This document shows positions 7,680 through 17,706 of a DNA stretch of 64,000 bases, in pieces (positions within the stretch are counted from its first letter, which is position 1; each line of letters starts with the position of its first letter). A model generated the notes under the pieces. That model had not been told where the DNA came from, ran no database searches, and saw only the letters and a program-made list of their open reading frames with translations. The translations under genes and the position numbers were made by a program. Origin of the DNA: Oscillospiraceae bacterium (GTDB lineage: Bacteria > Bacillota > Clostridia > Oscillospirales > Oscillospiraceae); contig CAJTCG010000009.1 in the NCBI GenBank assembly GCA_910574635.1, positions 1 through 64,000 of the forward strand. The letters run 5' to 3'.

Positions 7680-9425
7680 ATGGCAAAAAGGAAAAGCGCA
7701 AAAACCGACAAAAGAAGCAAAGTCCTATTAGACTCCACAGCCGCGGAACGCAAGTCTCAAGACAACGAAGCAGGCAGTGCGAGCCAGGCACCGGCAGAAA
7801 TAAAAGCGGACCCTCCAAGAGTGGTAAAAGACAGGATCGAAGAGCGTCCACAGATCGGACCTGCCAAACCGGTCCTGGAGGAACAGCCAGAGGCAGCCCG
7901 TGCGGAAGCTGCAGAGGAGAATACTCCGGCGTCTGAGCCTGTGGAAGTGCCCGTGCCGGAGCAGCCCTGCGGGTCCCCCAGAAAAAGCGTCGTGTTCATC
8001 GGTTCGGAATGCTACCCATTTGTCAAGACCGGCGGCCTGGGCGATGTGATGTACGCGCTTCCCAAGGCGCTGGTGAAGCAAAACTGCGATGTGAAAGTCA
8101 TCCTTCCCCGCTATAAGTGCATCCCGTGGGAGTATCAGCAGAAAATGATTTACCGCGGCTCTTTTCAGATGGACCTCTGCGCCGACGGCCGGTCTTATTA
8201 TGTGGGCATCATGGAGTATGTCTGGGATGGCGTGGTATACGATTTCATTGACAACGAAGAGTTTTTCAGCTGGGGAAATCCATACACCAATCTCATTGAT
8301 GATATACCCAAATACTGCTACTTTGCAAAAGCGGCTCTTGCGGCGCTGAACTACATGGATTGGATCCCCGATATCATCCACTGCCACGACTGGCAGGCCG
8401 CCCTAATCCCGGTATATCTGAGGACTCTGTTTGCTGAGACAAAGCTGACCACCGCAAAGACAATCCTGACAATCCACAATCTCCGTTTCCAGGGAATTTA
8501 CAATATTCCCACGATCCGCTACTGGTCCGGACTGCCGGATTACGTCTTTAACAAGGACGCTTTGAAAACGGGCTATAACGACGCAAATATGCTCAAAGGC
8601 GGATTGGCCTACGCAAATGTTATTACCACCGTAAGCCAGACCTATGCGGGTGAGATTCAGAGCGCGTACTATGGAGAGACCTTAGACGCCCATCTGCGGT
8701 ATCATTCCGGCAAACTACGCGGCATTGTAAACGGCATCGACTATGATATATGGAACCCGGAAACCGATTCCTGCCTGCACGCCGGCTACAACATATCCAA
8801 CGTTCTGGAAAAGAAAAAGGAGAACAAGCGGAAGTTACAGGAGGAATTGGGCTTGGTCCAAGACAGCGGCAAATTTGTGATCGGGCTGATTTCCCGGCTG
8901 ACGAATCAGAAAGGACTGGATTTGGTCAATGCCGTTCTTCCCCAAGTTGTGGACGAATATACGCAGGTTGTGGTGCTCGGCAGCGGAGACCGGGTATATG
9001 AGGACTCTTTCCGGTATTATGAGAGTGCGTATAAAGGGCGTGTGTGCGCGAATATCATGTACGATGAAGCGCGGTCGCATAGGATCTACGCAGGAGCGGA
9101 CGCCCTGTTGGTCCCGTCTCAATTTGAGCCCTGCGGGCTGACGCAGCTAATCGCCATGCACTACGGCACCATTCCCATCGTCCGGGAAACCGGCGGTTTG
9201 AAGGATACGGTGGAGCCTTATAACATGGGCCTCAACTCCGGGAATGGCTTTACCTTCGACCGCTACGACGCCGGCCTGCTTCTGGACGCCATCAACCGGG
9301 CGAAGGCGTTCTATTTTGACCAGCGCAAGTATTGGGATGAAATGATCCTGCGGGATATGGTGAAGGACCTGTCCTGGGAGAACTCCGCAAAACAATATAA
9401 AGACTTGTATCTGAGCCTGACTTGA
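7680..9425 (+). CDS. glgA: glycogen synthase (GT5) with long N-terminal extension
   Basis: A 581-residue protein. Residues 103 to the end are a complete bacterial glycogen/starch synthase: KTGGLGDV (ADP-glucose-binding loop) near residue 117, HCHDWQAALIP, IVNGIDYDIWNPE, GLISRLTNQKGLDL and the active-site segment PSQFEPCGLTQLIAM with ETGGLKDTV. It transfers glucose from ADP-glucose to the growing alpha-1,4-glucan. The first 100 residues are a low-complexity Ala/Glu/Pro-rich, initially basic extension not present in standard GlgA; its role is unknown. AAAGGTGA precedes the ATG. No glgC, glgB or glgP is nearby, so the gene is an orphan, sitting between a mobile-element relic and a repeat. Dual-use in alpha-glucan storage is the usual role. 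Confidence 0.9.
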   Translation: MAKRKSAKTDKRSKVLLDSTAAERKSQDNEAGSASQAPAEIKADPPRVVKDRIEERPQIGPAKPVLEEQPEAARAEAAEENTPASEPVEVPVPEQPCGSPRKSVVFIGSECYPFVKTGGLGDVMYALPKALVKQNCDVKVILPRYKCIPWEYQQKMIYRGSFQMDLCADGRSYYVGIMEYVWDGVVYDFIDNEEFFSWGNPYTNLIDDIPKYCYFAKAALAALNYMDWIPDIIHCHDWQAALIPVYLRTLFAETKLTTAKTILTIHNLRFQGIYNIPTIRYWSGLPDYVFNKDALKTGYNDANMLKGGLAYANVITTVSQTYAGEIQSAYYGETLDAHLRYHSGKLRGIVNGIDYDIWNPETDSCLHAGYNISNVLEKKKENKRKLQEELGLVQDSGKFVIGLISRLTNQKGLDLVNAVLPQVVDEYTQVVVLGSGDRVYEDSFRYYESAYKGRVCANIMYDEARSHRIYAGADALLVPSQFEPCGLTQLIAMHYGTIPIVRETGGLKDTVEPYNMGLNSGNGFTFDRYDAGLLLDAINRAKAFYFDQRKYWDEMILRDMVKDLSWENSAKQYKDLYLSLT

Positions 9426-9448
9426 TGAATACGCCGGGGCTTGTTTAA

Positions 9449-9773
9449 GAACCTGTATTCACAACCGTTGGACGCCGTCTGGCCGGTCCTCGTCAGAAGA
9501 AACTCCGCTCGTTCCGCCTCCGGCTATGCTGAAAGCTCCGTTCTGTTGCATTTCTCCATCTCCGGCCTGAGAGCCGCCCTGCGGGCGGTTGATCTCCGAA
9601 ATGCGCCCGCAGGCGCAGTCCTCTCCCCACGAAATCTTCGATTTCGCCGGGGCCCCTATCCGCCATACCGCGTCGCTTTCCCTTGCCATACGTCAATATA
9701 GCTGTGGAAACGCTCCTTGTCTGGCGGGAAAAATCCTCGCCCATTCGGCATCCCCGGTATGAATACGGGTTCC
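9449..9773. repeat. MITE-like element with terminal inverted repeats
   Basis: The 390-base gap between glgA and the ABC ATPase gene holds no convincing gene. It is bounded by GAACCTGTATTCACAAC (9449-9465) and its near-inverse GTATGAATACGGGTTCC (9757-9773). The interior is GC-rich with small palindromes (for example GAAATCTTCGATTTC) and short open frames with no ribosome-binding site. This is the layout of a non-autonomous insertion element; no transposase is present. Confidence 0.45.
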
Positions 9774-9782
9774 AAGAAGAAA

Positions 9783-9814
9783 AAACGGGTGCTGTCAAAA
9801 GACAGCACCCGTTT
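9783..9814 (-). terminator. terminator of the sugar-transport operon
   Basis: Perfect 14-bp stem AAACGGGTGCTGTC / GACAGCACCCGTTT with an AAAA loop; on the minus strand it is followed by a T-rich run. It lies just 5 bases past the stop of the ABC ATPase gene. Confidence 0.85.
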
Positions 9815-9819
9815 CGGCA

Positions 9820-11004
9820 TTAAAATTCCAGATTTCTTCCCTCGCGGTCAAAGATATGGCACACACTGCCGGAGAAGGTGAGATTCAACTGGTCGCCGGC
9901 GTGGAAGGAGTCGATGTGCTGGCCCTCGGCATCCATGGTGGGGACGATGACCACCACGTCCTTGCCGCCCGCGTTGGCGTGGAAGTGGACCTCGCTGCCC
10001 ATCATCTCGCTGACCTCCACGGTGGCGGAGAGGGTATTACCCGGCTCCTTGGAGAGCACCATGTGGCTGGGCCGGACGCCCAGGGTGATGTCCTGGGCCG
10101 CCACGCCGTGGGCCGTCAGGTTCGCCTGCTTCTCCTCAGAGAGCTCCACCGTGCAGCCGCCGACGGACACGGAGTACTTTCCGCCCTCGTTTTTCAGCTG
10201 CGCGTCGAAGAAGTTCATCTGGGGCATGCCGATGAAGCCGGCCACAAAGAGATTGGCGGGGTGGTCGAAGACCTCCTGGGGCGTGCCGATCTGCTGGATG
10301 AAGCCGTCCTTCATGATGACGATCCGGTCGCCCAGGGTCATGGCCTCCGTCTGGTCGTGGGTCACGTACATAAATGTCGTGTTGATCTTCTGCCGGAGCT
10401 TGATGATCTCCGCCCGCATCTGGTTACGGAGCTTGGCGTCCAGGTTGGAGAGGGGTTCGTCCATGAGGAGCACTTTCGGCTCCCGGACGATGGCCCGGCC
10501 GATGGCAACGCGCTGGCGCTGGCCGCCGGAGAGGGCCTTGGGCTTGCGGTCTAAGTACTGGGTGATGTCCAGGGTTTCCGCCGCTTCCTTGACCCGGCGG
10601 TCAATCTCATCCTTGGGCATTTTGCGGAGCTTCAGGGGGAAGGCCATATTCTCGTAGACGGTCATGTGGGGATAGAGGGCGTAGCTCTGGAACACCATGG
10701 CGATGTCCCGGTTCTTGGGCTCCACGTCATTCATCAGCTTCCCGTCGATGTACAGCTCGCCGCCGGAGATCTCCTCCAGGCCGGCAACCATCCGCAGCGT
10801 GGTGGACTTGCCGCAGCCGGAGGGGCCAACCAGAACGATGAACTCCTTATCCCTGATGTCCAAGTCGAACTGCTGGACCGCCACAACGCCCTTGTCCGTC
10901 ACCTGGAGGTTGGTCTTCTTCTCAGGCGCACCCTTTTTGGGCTTCTTCTGTCCGCCGCTGTGGGGATAGATCTTGGTGATCCCTTTCAAATTCAAAGTTG
11001 CCAT
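9820..11004 (-). CDS. msmK: sugar ABC transporter ATP-binding protein (MsmK/UgpC type)
   Basis: A 394-residue cytoplasmic ATPase that energises carbohydrate importers. Walker [10 protein letters not shown], the [14 protein letters not shown] signature, Walker [17 protein letters not shown] and the H-loop VTHDQTEAM are all intact. The C-terminal 110 residues form the OB-type (TOBE) regulatory domain of the MalK/MsmK/UgpC class. The family usually has no insert near residues 15-40, but here a lysine-rich stretch ([14 protein letters not shown]) interrupts the first strand. The ATG at 11004 is used because AGGAGG lies 10 bases upstream. It is the last gene of the leftward operon and lies 19 bases after the GH3 gene. 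Confidence 0.9.
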   Translation of the reverse strand: MATLNLKGITKIYPHSGGQKKPKKGAPEKKTNLQVTDKGVVAVQQFDLDIRDKEFIVLVGPSGCGKSTTLRMVAGLEEISGGELYIDGKLMNDVEPKNRDIAMVFQSYALYPHMTVYENMAFPLKLRKMPKDEIDRRVKEAAETLDITQYLDRKPKALSGGQRQRVAIGRAIVREPKVLLMDEPLSNLDAKLRNQMRAEIIKLRQKINTTFMYVTHDQTEAMTLGDRIVIMKDGFIQQIGTPQEVFDHPANLFVAGFIGMPQMNFFDAQLKNEGGKYSVSVGGCTVELSEEKQANLTAHGVAAQDITLGVRPSHMVLSKEPGNTLSATVEVSEMMGSEVHFHANAGGKDVVVIVPTMDAEGQHIDSFHAGDQLNLTFSGSVCHIFDREGRNLEF

Positions 11005-11023
11005 AAGTAAGGTTCCTCCTTCG

Positions 11024-13435
11024 TCAGTCAATCTTCAAAATCAGTTCCAGGACTCGCCGCGCGCAGGTCTCCAGGTCCTCCCGGGACACCAGTCCCAGGT
11101 CCATGGCCTGCTGGACCCGCTCCGGGTAGCCGTTGGCCATTTTCAGGTCGTTTCCGGCCAGGATTTCCTTATAGTGCTCTCCCTTGGTCCACCAGTCGGT
11201 CATGACCATGCCGGTATAGCCCCAGTCCTCTCGGAGAATGTCCGTCAGCAGTTCGCGGCTCTCCGAGGCCCGGCGGCCATTGATGATGTTGTAGGAGCTC
11301 ATGACCGCCCAGGGCTCCGCCTCCCGAATCACGATCTCAAAGGGGCGCAGATAGATTTCCTGCAGAGCCCGCTGGGAGAGGCGGGAGTCGCTGTTTTTCC
11401 GGTTGGTCTCCTTGTTGTTGCAGGCAAAGTGCTTCACCGTGGCGGCGATATGCCGGGACTGGATGCCCCGCACCATGGCGGCGGCGATCTTTCCCGCCAG
11501 CAGGGGGTCCTCGGAGTCGTACTCAAAGTTCCGCCCGCAGAGGGGACTGCGGTGGATGTTCACCGCCGGAGCCAGCCAGACGGAGATGTTATTCTCCTTC
11601 ACCTCCGCGGCGGCGGCCTCGCCGGCTCTGGAAACCAAGTCTTCGTCCCAGGTTGCCGCCAGAAGCGTTGCGCAGGGCCAGGCGGTGGTACACACGCCCG
11701 CCTCCGGCTGAATCCGAAGGCCCGCAGGGCCGTCGGCTGTAGTGATGTTGGGCACGCCGTATTCCGGCAGGTTCCCAATGCCAAAGGTATTGGAAACACC
11801 TACGTTGGACTGGCCGCCCAGCAGATGGATGAGGTCCTCGTCACGGAGCTGGGCCATGAAAGCGTCCAGGGTCAGTTTTCCCTCCGCCACCTCAGACAGG
11901 GGCCGCACCCCCTCCGGGTAAGGCCGGGCCAGCCAGTACCGCCCTCTGGCCCGCGCTTCCGGGGCCACCGCCTCCAGGGTATTGGGATCCAGGGGAACAA
12001 GGGCGTTGGCATCCGTGTCTACCGCCGGGGCAGCAGGCAGATACTCCCAGGTCCCATCCGCTTGGAGACGCTTCGCCAGCTGGGACGGGGCCAGGACATT
12101 CCTGCACTGCCGGACGATTTCCGTCTCCGCCTGTTCCCAGGCAAAATCCAGCTTTTCCACGTCCCGGACACTGGTCCCCAGATACAGATCATAGCGGCCT
12201 TTTTCCAGCACCCAGGCGGAGGGGGCGATCTTTCCCAGGTCGTCAAAGCTGGCCATATCCGATACGGCAAAGGACAGCGTCACCGTTTCGCTCTCGCCGG
12301 GGCCCAGAAGTCCGGTTTTGCGGAACGCCGTCAGATTTCGGGAGGGCTTTTGCAGCAGCCCCTTGGGCGGGCAGAAATAGAGCTGGACCACTTCCTTCCC
12401 CGCCCGGTCCCCGATGTTGGTCACTTGGGTGCGGATCTGAATTATTCCGTTTTCCGCCCCGGCCTCCAGGACCTCCAGAGCAAAGCGGGTGTAGGACAGG
12501 CCGAAGCCGAAGGGATAGCAGACCCGCTCCGCCGCGCCCGGCAGGGTCTCGAAATACCGGTAGCCCACATAGACATCCTCGGCGTATTCCACATAGTCTG
12601 TGGAGTCGTGGAAATGCTCCGTGGATGGGTAGTCGTCCAGGTCCCGGGCAAAGGTGTCCGGCAGCTTGCCGCAGGGATTGGCCTTTCCGGCCAGCAGGGC
12701 GGCGATGGCGCTTCCGCCCTCCATACCGCCCTGATAGGCCAGCAGCACGGAGGAAATCCGGTCGTTCTCATAGAACCAGGAGACATCCATGACGCCGCCC
12801 GCGTTCAGCACCACGGCCACCCGGTCAAAGGCGGCGCAGACCTGGTCCACCATGGCGCTCTCAGCGTCCGTCAGGTAATAATCCCCCTTGGGGAAGATCC
12901 TCCGGGCCCGCTGGGGCATAAGCACCTCGTCGGCCCACACATAGTCTTTGTTCTCGGGAATCACGGGAATCCGGTCCCAGCCTTCGCCGGAGAAGCGGCT
13001 GAGGACGATCACGGCGGTATCCGCATGTTCCCGCGCCGAGGACAGCAGTTCCACCGGAAGCTCCGGCTCCGCCATCAATCCGGGGATGTCCCCGGCGGCA
13101 TAGCGCTCCGCGACATAAGCCCGGTAGTAGTCCGAAAGGGGTTCGTAGACGAAAACGCCCTCCTCTTTCAACCCGTCGCAGACATTGCGGACATATGCGC
13201 AGGTCACGTCGCCGCTGCCTCCTCCGCCTTTTACATAGTCGAAACTGCCCTTTCCGAACAGAGCCACCCGGCTGCCGGGGGCCAGGGGGAGCAGACTGTT
13301 TCGGTTTTTCAGCAGCACCATGCCCTCCTGGGCGGCCTGCCGGGAGAGGGCGATGTGTTCCGGGCAGGCCGTCACGCGGCGTTCGCCGTCGAGGGGCAGG
13401 TTGGGCTGATAGCGGGTGCGAATCCATTTTTCCAT
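11024..13435 (-). CDS. GH3 beta-glucosidase with permuted domain order
   Basis: An 803-residue cytoplasmic glycoside hydrolase family 3 enzyme, expected to release glucose from beta-glucosides. No signal peptide is present. Domains appear in the reversed order known from some Clostridia enzymes. First comes the GH3 C-terminal alpha/beta sandwich (residues about 1-260, with [17 protein letters not shown] and [14 protein letters not shown]). A fibronectin-III-like domain follows (about 290-400), and last the TIM-barrel (about 530-803). The nucleophile aspartate lies in GMVMTDWW near residue 750, and KHFACNNKE is the conserved Lys-His substrate-binding motif. It sits between the permease and ATPase genes of one operon, so it acts on the imported oligosaccharide. 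Anomeric linkage cannot be read from sequence alone. Confidence 0.88.
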   Translation of the reverse strand: MEKWIRTRYQPNLPLDGERRVTACPEHIALSRQAAQEGMVLLKNRNSLLPLAPGSRVALFGKGSFDYVKGGGGSGDVTCAYVRNVCDGLKEEGVFVYEPLSDYYRAYVAERYAAGDIPGLMAEPELPVELLSSAREHADTAVIVLSRFSGEGWDRIPVIPENKDYVWADEVLMPQRARRIFPKGDYYLTDAESAMVDQVCAAFDRVAVVLNAGGVMDVSWFYENDRISSVLLAYQGGMEGGSAIAALLAGKANPCGKLPDTFARDLDDYPSTEHFHDSTDYVEYAEDVYVGYRYFETLPGAAERVCYPFGFGLSYTRFALEVLEAGAENGIIQIRTQVTNIGDRAGKEVVQLYFCPPKGLLQKPSRNLTAFRKTGLLGPGESETVTLSFAVSDMASFDDLGKIAPSAWVLEKGRYDLYLGTSVRDVEKLDFAWEQAETEIVRQCRNVLAPSQLAKRLQADGTWEYLPAAPAVDTDANALVPLDPNTLEAVAPEARARGRYWLARPYPEGVRPLSEVAEGKLTLDAFMAQLRDEDLIHLLGGQSNVGVSNTFGIGNLPEYGVPNITTADGPAGLRIQPEAGVCTTAWPCATLLAATWDEDLVSRAGEAAAAEVKENNISVWLAPAVNIHRSPLCGRNFEYDSEDPLLAGKIAAAMVRGIQSRHIAATVKHFACNNKETNRKNSDSRLSQRALQEIYLRPFEIVIREAEPWAVMSSYNIINGRRASESRELLTDILREDWGYTGMVMTDWWTKGEHYKEILAGNDLKMANGYPERVQQAMDLGLVSREDLETCARRVLELILKID

Positions 13436-13457
13436 TTGCGGTCTCTCCTTGCCGTCG

Positions 13458-14300
13458 TTACTCCTTGACGCCGCCCAAGGTGACGCCTTCTACGATAAAC
13501 TTCGACAAAAGCAGGTAGATGATAATGATGGGCACAATGGCGATGGTAATCATCATGTAGATTTTTCCCATGTCGAAGTTCATGTAGTCCGCGCCTCGAA
13601 GGGTGGCGATCATGATGGGCAGGGTCTGCTTGTTCTTGGAGGTAATCACCAGGGCGGGAATGAAGTAGTTGTTCCAGGAGCCCACGAAGGTGAAAATGGC
13701 CTGTACCGCGATGGCGGGCTTCATGATGGGCAGCACGATGCGGTTGAAGGTGCTGAACTCCATGGAGCCGTCGATCCGGGCCGCCTCGATCAGGTCCTTG
13801 GGCAGGGAGGACTGCATGTAGCTGTGCATGAAGTAAAACACAGCGGGAGAGGCGATGGAGGGGATAATCAGGGGAAGCAGGGAGTCGTCCATACCCATGT
13901 TGGTGATCAGGCGGAGGAAGCCCAGGGCCGTCACCTGAGTGGGCATGACCAGGATGGCCATGATGAAGGTGAAGGCCGCTTTTTTCAGCCTGAAGTCATA
14001 GGCGTAGATGCCGTAGGCCGTCAGGGCGGAGAAGTAGGTTACGATGGCGGCGCAGCAGCCGGACACAATCAGACTGTTCAGCACGCCCCGGAGGATGGGG
14101 ATAGCCGGGTCGTTGATGACGTTTTTAAAGTTCGTCACCAGGCTGGAACCAGGCAGCGCGGAGAAGCCCAGCTGAAGCTGCGCGTGGGAACGGGTGGCAT
14201 TGATAATCAGGATGTAGAAGAAGAACAGGCACAGGAACGCCAAGATAATCAAAACGACATGGGCGAGAATTTCACGCCCGTGAGATCTCTTTTCCTGCAT
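13458..14300 (-). CDS. carbohydrate ABC transporter permease (MalG-like)
   Basis: A 280-residue inner-membrane permease of the CUT1 family with six predicted membrane segments: the first at residues 11-33, the last at 247-268. The cytoplasmic EAA loop reads IEAARIDGSMEFSTFNRIVLP near residue 185 and contacts the ATPase. The start ATG overlaps the stop of the preceding permease by one base, so the two are translationally coupled. It forms the membrane channel with its partner for the substrate delivered by the lipoprotein. Confidence 0.92.
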   Translation of the reverse strand: MQEKRSHGREILAHVVLIILAFLCLFFFYILIINATRSHAQLQLGFSALPGSSLVTNFKNVINDPAIPILRGVLNSLIVSGCCAAIVTYFSALTAYGIYAYDFRLKKAAFTFIMAILVMPTQVTALGFLRLITNMGMDDSLLPLIIPSIASPAVFYFMHSYMQSSLPKDLIEAARIDGSMEFSTFNRIVLPIMKPAIAVQAIFTFVGSWNNYFIPALVITSKNKQTLPIMIATLRGADYMNFDMGKIYMMITIAIVPIIIIYLLLSKFIVEGVTLGGVKE

Positions 14301-15256
14301 TACGCGTTGCCCCCTTTCTTGGCGCGCTTGGCGGCGGACTTGGAGCCGTCGGGGTCGGGATCGGTGTTCATCTTAAAGACGAACCAGCAGAGGATGGCGC
14401 TGATGATGAAGAGGAACACGGACAGCGCACCGGCGATGCCGTAGTTCTTGGCCTGGAGGTGCTTGTTGAGGTACATAATCAGGGTCATGGTGGTCCGGTC
14501 GGGCGCGCCCTTGCCGCCGGTGAGGATCTGGGGCACGTCGAACATCTGGAGACCGCCGATGAGGGAGGTAATCAGTGTGTAGGTCAGCAGGGGCTTGATT
14601 TGGGGAAGGGTAATCTTGAAGAACTTCTGGAGGTGGGTGCAGCCGTCCAGCTCCGCCGCCTCAAAGATGGAGGGATTGATGCCCATGATGGCCGCCATCA
14701 GCATAATGGTGGTGTTGCCGAACCACATGAGGAAGTTCATCAGGCCCACCAAGGTACGGGCGCCCAGGGTGGACTCCATGAACCGGATGGCCTCCCCGAT
14801 CACGCCCATGTTGAGGAGGATGTTGTTGATGGGTCCCGCGTTGGAGAACAGGGCGAAGAACAGCATGGCAAACGCGGAGGCCATGATCAGGTTCGGCAGG
14901 TAGATGACCACCTTGAAAAACTGCTTGCCCCGGATCTTCAGCCGGGCGTCGGTGAACCAGGACGCCAGCACCAGGGCCACCACGATCTGGGGCACGAAGC
15001 CCAGGATCCACATGACGAAGGTGTTCCAGGCGTACTTGGGCAGGTCCGAGGAGAGCAGGGAGATGTAATTGCTGAGGCCCGTCCAGTTGGGGCCCACCGT
15101 CTTCAGGCCGAAGGCGTAGTACTCATAGAAGCTGTTGCGAATGGTGTCCGCCAGCGGAATCAGGGAAAAGATGGCGTAGGACAGGAAGAAGGGCAGGATG
15201 AACAGATAGCCCCATTTGGCGTAGCTGACGGTTTTGAGTTTCTTCTGGTTTTGCAT
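14300..15256 (-). CDS. carbohydrate ABC transporter permease (MalF-like)
   Basis: A 318-residue permease of the CUT1 family. A first membrane segment at about residues 15-37 is followed by a short periplasm-side loop and five further segments. The EAA motif is FEAAELDGCTHLQKFFKITLP near residue 205. The C-terminus is basic (SKSAAKRAKKGG). ATG 15256 is chosen because a GGGGG-rich ribosome-binding site precedes it; the earlier in-frame ATG at 15274 lacks one. It lies 39 bases after the binding-protein gene. Confidence 0.92.
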   Translation of the reverse strand: MQNQKKLKTVSYAKWGYLFILPFFLSYAIFSLIPLADTIRNSFYEYYAFGLKTVGPNWTGLSNYISLLSSDLPKYAWNTFVMWILGFVPQIVVALVLASWFTDARLKIRGKQFFKVVIYLPNLIMASAFAMLFFALFSNAGPINNILLNMGVIGEAIRFMESTLGARTLVGLMNFLMWFGNTTIMLMAAIMGINPSIFEAAELDGCTHLQKFFKITLPQIKPLLTYTLITSLIGGLQMFDVPQILTGGKGAPDRTTMTLIMYLNKHLQAKNYGIAGALSVFLFIISAILCWFVFKMNTDPDPDGSKSAAKRAKKGGNA

Positions 15257-15295
15257 AAGAGGTCCCCCTTTCACAGTATCAATGGTCTGCCGCTT

Positions 15296-16672
15296 TTACG
15301 GCCATTCCACGCCGCCGCCTACCAGCCAGGGGTAGCGTTCGGTGATGGACATCTCAAAATTGGCCTTGGCCTTCTCCAGGCTGATCTTGCCGTTGAAGTA
15401 GTCGCCGAAGGTGTTCTGGAATTCCTCGACACAGCCCTGGTCATAGGAGGAGATGTTGCTCAGGTCGATATTGGCGGCCACCTCGGACAGCACGCCCAGG
15501 TAATTCTGCCCGCCCAGCAGCTCAATGCCGAAGTCGGGGGACTGGGCCAGCTCCTCCATCAGGGGCTGGTCGTTGCTCATCTCCCCATTGTTCACCGCAA
15601 GGCTCCGGAGGATGTCCCGGTCCGCCGTCATCTTGAGCATAATGTCCTTCACGTGCTCGGGGTTGTCGGAGCCCTGGGCGGCCACCAGCCAGGTGCCGCC
15701 CCAGAAGAAGCTCTGGGGGCTGGGGCAGGAGGCCCAGTCCTGGGCGGCGGCAGTGTCCGTCACGTTGGGCTTGATGCACACGTCCAGGCCCCAGGCGGGC
15801 AGGAAGAAGCAGAAAACCTTGGAGTCCGGGCCCATGTCCTTGTTCCACTCGTCGATCCACTGGCCCGGCACATTGTGGTTGATCCCGCTCCGGGTATCCT
15901 CCAAGGAGCGCTCCACCCACCGCATCATATTGGGATCCACCACCACGGTCTTGTCGTTTTTGACCCAGGGGGAGGAGACGTTGTTGGAGTACACCCGGTA
16001 GGTGTCGGCCCGGCCGGAGTACATGTAGTAGCCGGCGTCCTTCATCCGCTCCGCCGTCTCATAGAATTTATCCCAGTCGGAGACGGCGGCGGCCACGGTC
16101 TCCGGGTCGTCGGTGCCCAGAACGGCCTTAGCGATGGAGCGGCGGTAGACCAGCATCCCGGGGGTCGCCTGGTAGCTGAGGCCCCGGATCTCGCCGTCAG
16201 CCGTCCGCATGGCGTCCAAGGTGTAGCGGTACTGGTTGGCGATGTCCGCGTCCGTGATGCCAAGCTGGGAGATGGGCATGGCCACATTGGCCTCCGGGTC
16301 GATGTATTTCAGCGCGTAGTCGGCCTCCACCAGGTACATGTCCACCCGCTCATCGGCGGAGACACGGTCCTGCTTGAGCAGCGCCTCGTCCAGCTTCTGC
16401 TGGTAGACGCCGTCCTGAGTGGGGTTGATGACCCAGTGGATCTCCGTGCCGTCCTTCAGGAAGGTGACGGACTTGTCGTTGGACAGATGGTCGATCTCAG
16501 GATAGTTGGCGTTGAACTTCCCCTGGAACTCATCGTTCCACACGTAGATGTTGAGGATCTTGCCCTCCACGCCCGGCACAACATCCGAACCGCCGGAACT
16601 GGAGCCGCACCCGCTCAGAAGGCCAAGAATCATCGCGGCCATCAGAGCGGCATACCAAATTCTTCTCTTCAC
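15296..16672 (-). CDS. sugar-binding lipoprotein of the ABC transporter
   Basis: A 458-residue extracytoplasmic solute-binding protein (SBP family 1). The N-terminus MKRRIWYAALMAAMILGLLSG is a lipoprotein signal with the lipobox LSGC, so the mature protein is lipid-anchored on the outer face of the membrane. A GSSSGGSD linker follows. Translation starts at a GTG with AGGAGG 8 bases upstream. It is the first gene of the leftward operon and so is the most highly expressed. Its gene neighbours (GH3, GH16, two GH94) suggest a beta-glucan oligosaccharide as ligand; the ligand is inferred, not shown. Confidence 0.92.
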   Translation of the reverse strand: MKRRIWYAALMAAMILGLLSGCGSSSGGSDVVPGVEGKILNIYVWNDEFQGKFNANYPEIDHLSNDKSVTFLKDGTEIHWVINPTQDGVYQQKLDEALLKQDRVSADERVDMYLVEADYALKYIDPEANVAMPISQLGITDADIANQYRYTLDAMRTADGEIRGLSYQATPGMLVYRRSIAKAVLGTDDPETVAAAVSDWDKFYETAERMKDAGYYMYSGRADTYRVYSNNVSSPWVKNDKTVVVDPNMMRWVERSLEDTRSGINHNVPGQWIDEWNKDMGPDSKVFCFFLPAWGLDVCIKPNVTDTAAAQDWASCPSPQSFFWGGTWLVAAQGSDNPEHVKDIMLKMTADRDILRSLAVNNGEMSNDQPLMEELAQSPDFGIELLGGQNYLGVLSEVAANIDLSNISSYDQGCVEEFQNTFGDYFNGKISLEKAKANFEMSITERYPWLVGGGVEWP

Positions 16673-16727
16673 GATCGTTTCCTCCTATTTCCAATTTGAT
16701 ACAGCCGTCTGCTGTGATGCTCCCCTC

Positions 16728-16733
16728 ATTATA
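16728..16733 (-). promoter_or_regulatory. -10 element of the transport operon promoter
   Basis: On the minus strand TATAAT occurs 56 bases before the lipoprotein start. No good -35 hexamer lies at 16-18 bases, as expected for a promoter that needs the adjacent AraC-type activator. Confidence 0.45.
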
Positions 16734-16852
16734 AAGTGCCGCCGAAAAAGCGTATACAAAATTAAAGAAAGATATATCAAATTCATGCCGGACTTTAGGT
16801 ATTTTACATATAATTTCCAGTTAGCCTGCGGAAAAATCTCCCGTCTTTCCTC

Positions 16853-16881
16853 TTGCCGAAATATCAAATCTATGATATATT
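16853..16881 (+). promoter_or_regulatory. promoter of the AraC-family regulator
   Basis: TTGCCG (16853-16858), 17 bases, TATATT (16876-16881) with an extended -10 TG. The surrounding 16.74-16.88 kb is AT-rich and shared with the divergent transport promoter. Confidence 0.55.
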
Positions 16882-16914
16882 CTAGCCCTGAAAGATATTG
16901 AAGGAGGTGTGCAT

Positions 16915-17706
16915 ATGAATGGAGCAAAGGCGTGGAAGCCTCTGGAGGCCGACGGGGAGCGGGAGGTCACCAGCCATCGGGAGCCCGGGGAGGAGTTTCT
17001 GTTTTACCGCTCCGTGGCGGAGGGAATGATCGACGCGGTACAGGAGAACTGCAGCCGGGGCGCCTTTGAGAACATGGAGGGCGTGGGGCAGCTCTCCGAG
17101 GACCGGGTGACCAATCTGCGCTATCACTTCGTAGTGACGGCAGCCATGCTGACCCGTTTCTGCATGGAGGGCGGCATGGCCATGGAGGAGGCCTTCGGGC
17201 TCAGTGACGAGTACATCCGCCGGATGGACTGCTGCACCAATATGGCGGAAATCGTCTACGTCCACGACCAGATGGCCCTGGACTATGTCTGCCGCATGCG
17301 GAACCTGAAAAAGCGCATCGCCTCTTCCAAGCAGGTGGCGGAGGCCATCGACTACATTTACGTCCACATCATGGACCGTATTACGATCCAGGAGCTGGCC
17401 TCCGCCATCTCCATCTCCCCGGCCCACCTGTCCCGCATTTTCAAGCAAGAGACCGGCATTTCCGTCAGCGAGTACATCCGCCAGAGGAAGATCGACATGG
17501 CGAAGAATCTCCTCCGCTTCAGCGACTACGACTTCGCGGACATCGCCGCCATGCTGTCCTACTCCTCCCAGAGCCATTTCATCCAGCATTTCCGCACCCA
17601 GATGGGCATGACGCCCAAGGCCTACCGGGACAGGAACTACATGAACAACTGGAACGTGAACCGGGAGTCGTTCACATCGTCAGGACAATCTCCGTCCGCG
17701 CCGTGA
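16915..17706 (+). CDS. AraC-family transcriptional regulator
   Basis: A 263-residue protein. The C-terminal 100 residues carry the double helix-turn-helix of AraC proteins (TIQELASAISISPAHLSRIF near residue 160; DFADIAAMLSYSSQSHFIQHF near 205), ending with the conserved GMTPKAYR. The N-terminal 130 residues are helical, rich in Met/Cys, and are not the usual cupin. AAGGAGG lies 7 bases before the ATG at 16915. It is divergent from the transporter operon and convergent with the GH94 gene, whose 3' end it overlaps by 35 bases. It most likely activates the transport and enzyme operons in response to an imported sugar. Confidence 0.88.
   Translation: MNGAKAWKPLEADGEREVTSHREPGEEFLFYRSVAEGMIDAVQENCSRGAFENMEGVGQLSEDRVTNLRYHFVVTAAMLTRFCMEGGMAMEEAFGLSDEYIRRMDCCTNMAEIVYVHDQMALDYVCRMRNLKKRIASSKQVAEAIDYIYVHIMDRITIQELASAISISPAHLSRIFKQETGISVSEYIRQRKIDMAKNLLRFSDYDFADIAAMLSYSSQSHFIQHFRTQMGMTPKAYRDRNYMNNWNVNRESFTSSGQSPSAP

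Noticed and set aside
9441-9798. short arginine-rich frames between glgA and the ATPase gene
   Set aside because: No ribosome-binding sites; the stretch is bounded by inverted repeats and looks like a MITE.
10973-13468. 831-codon frame opposite the GH3 gene
   Set aside because: It is the antisense shadow of a clear GH3 gene in GC-rich DNA; its sequence is repetitive His/Gly/Arg/Val without a domain.
14459-16699. 746-codon frame opposite the binding protein and permease
   Set aside because: Antisense shadow of ABC transporter genes with clear motifs on the other strand.
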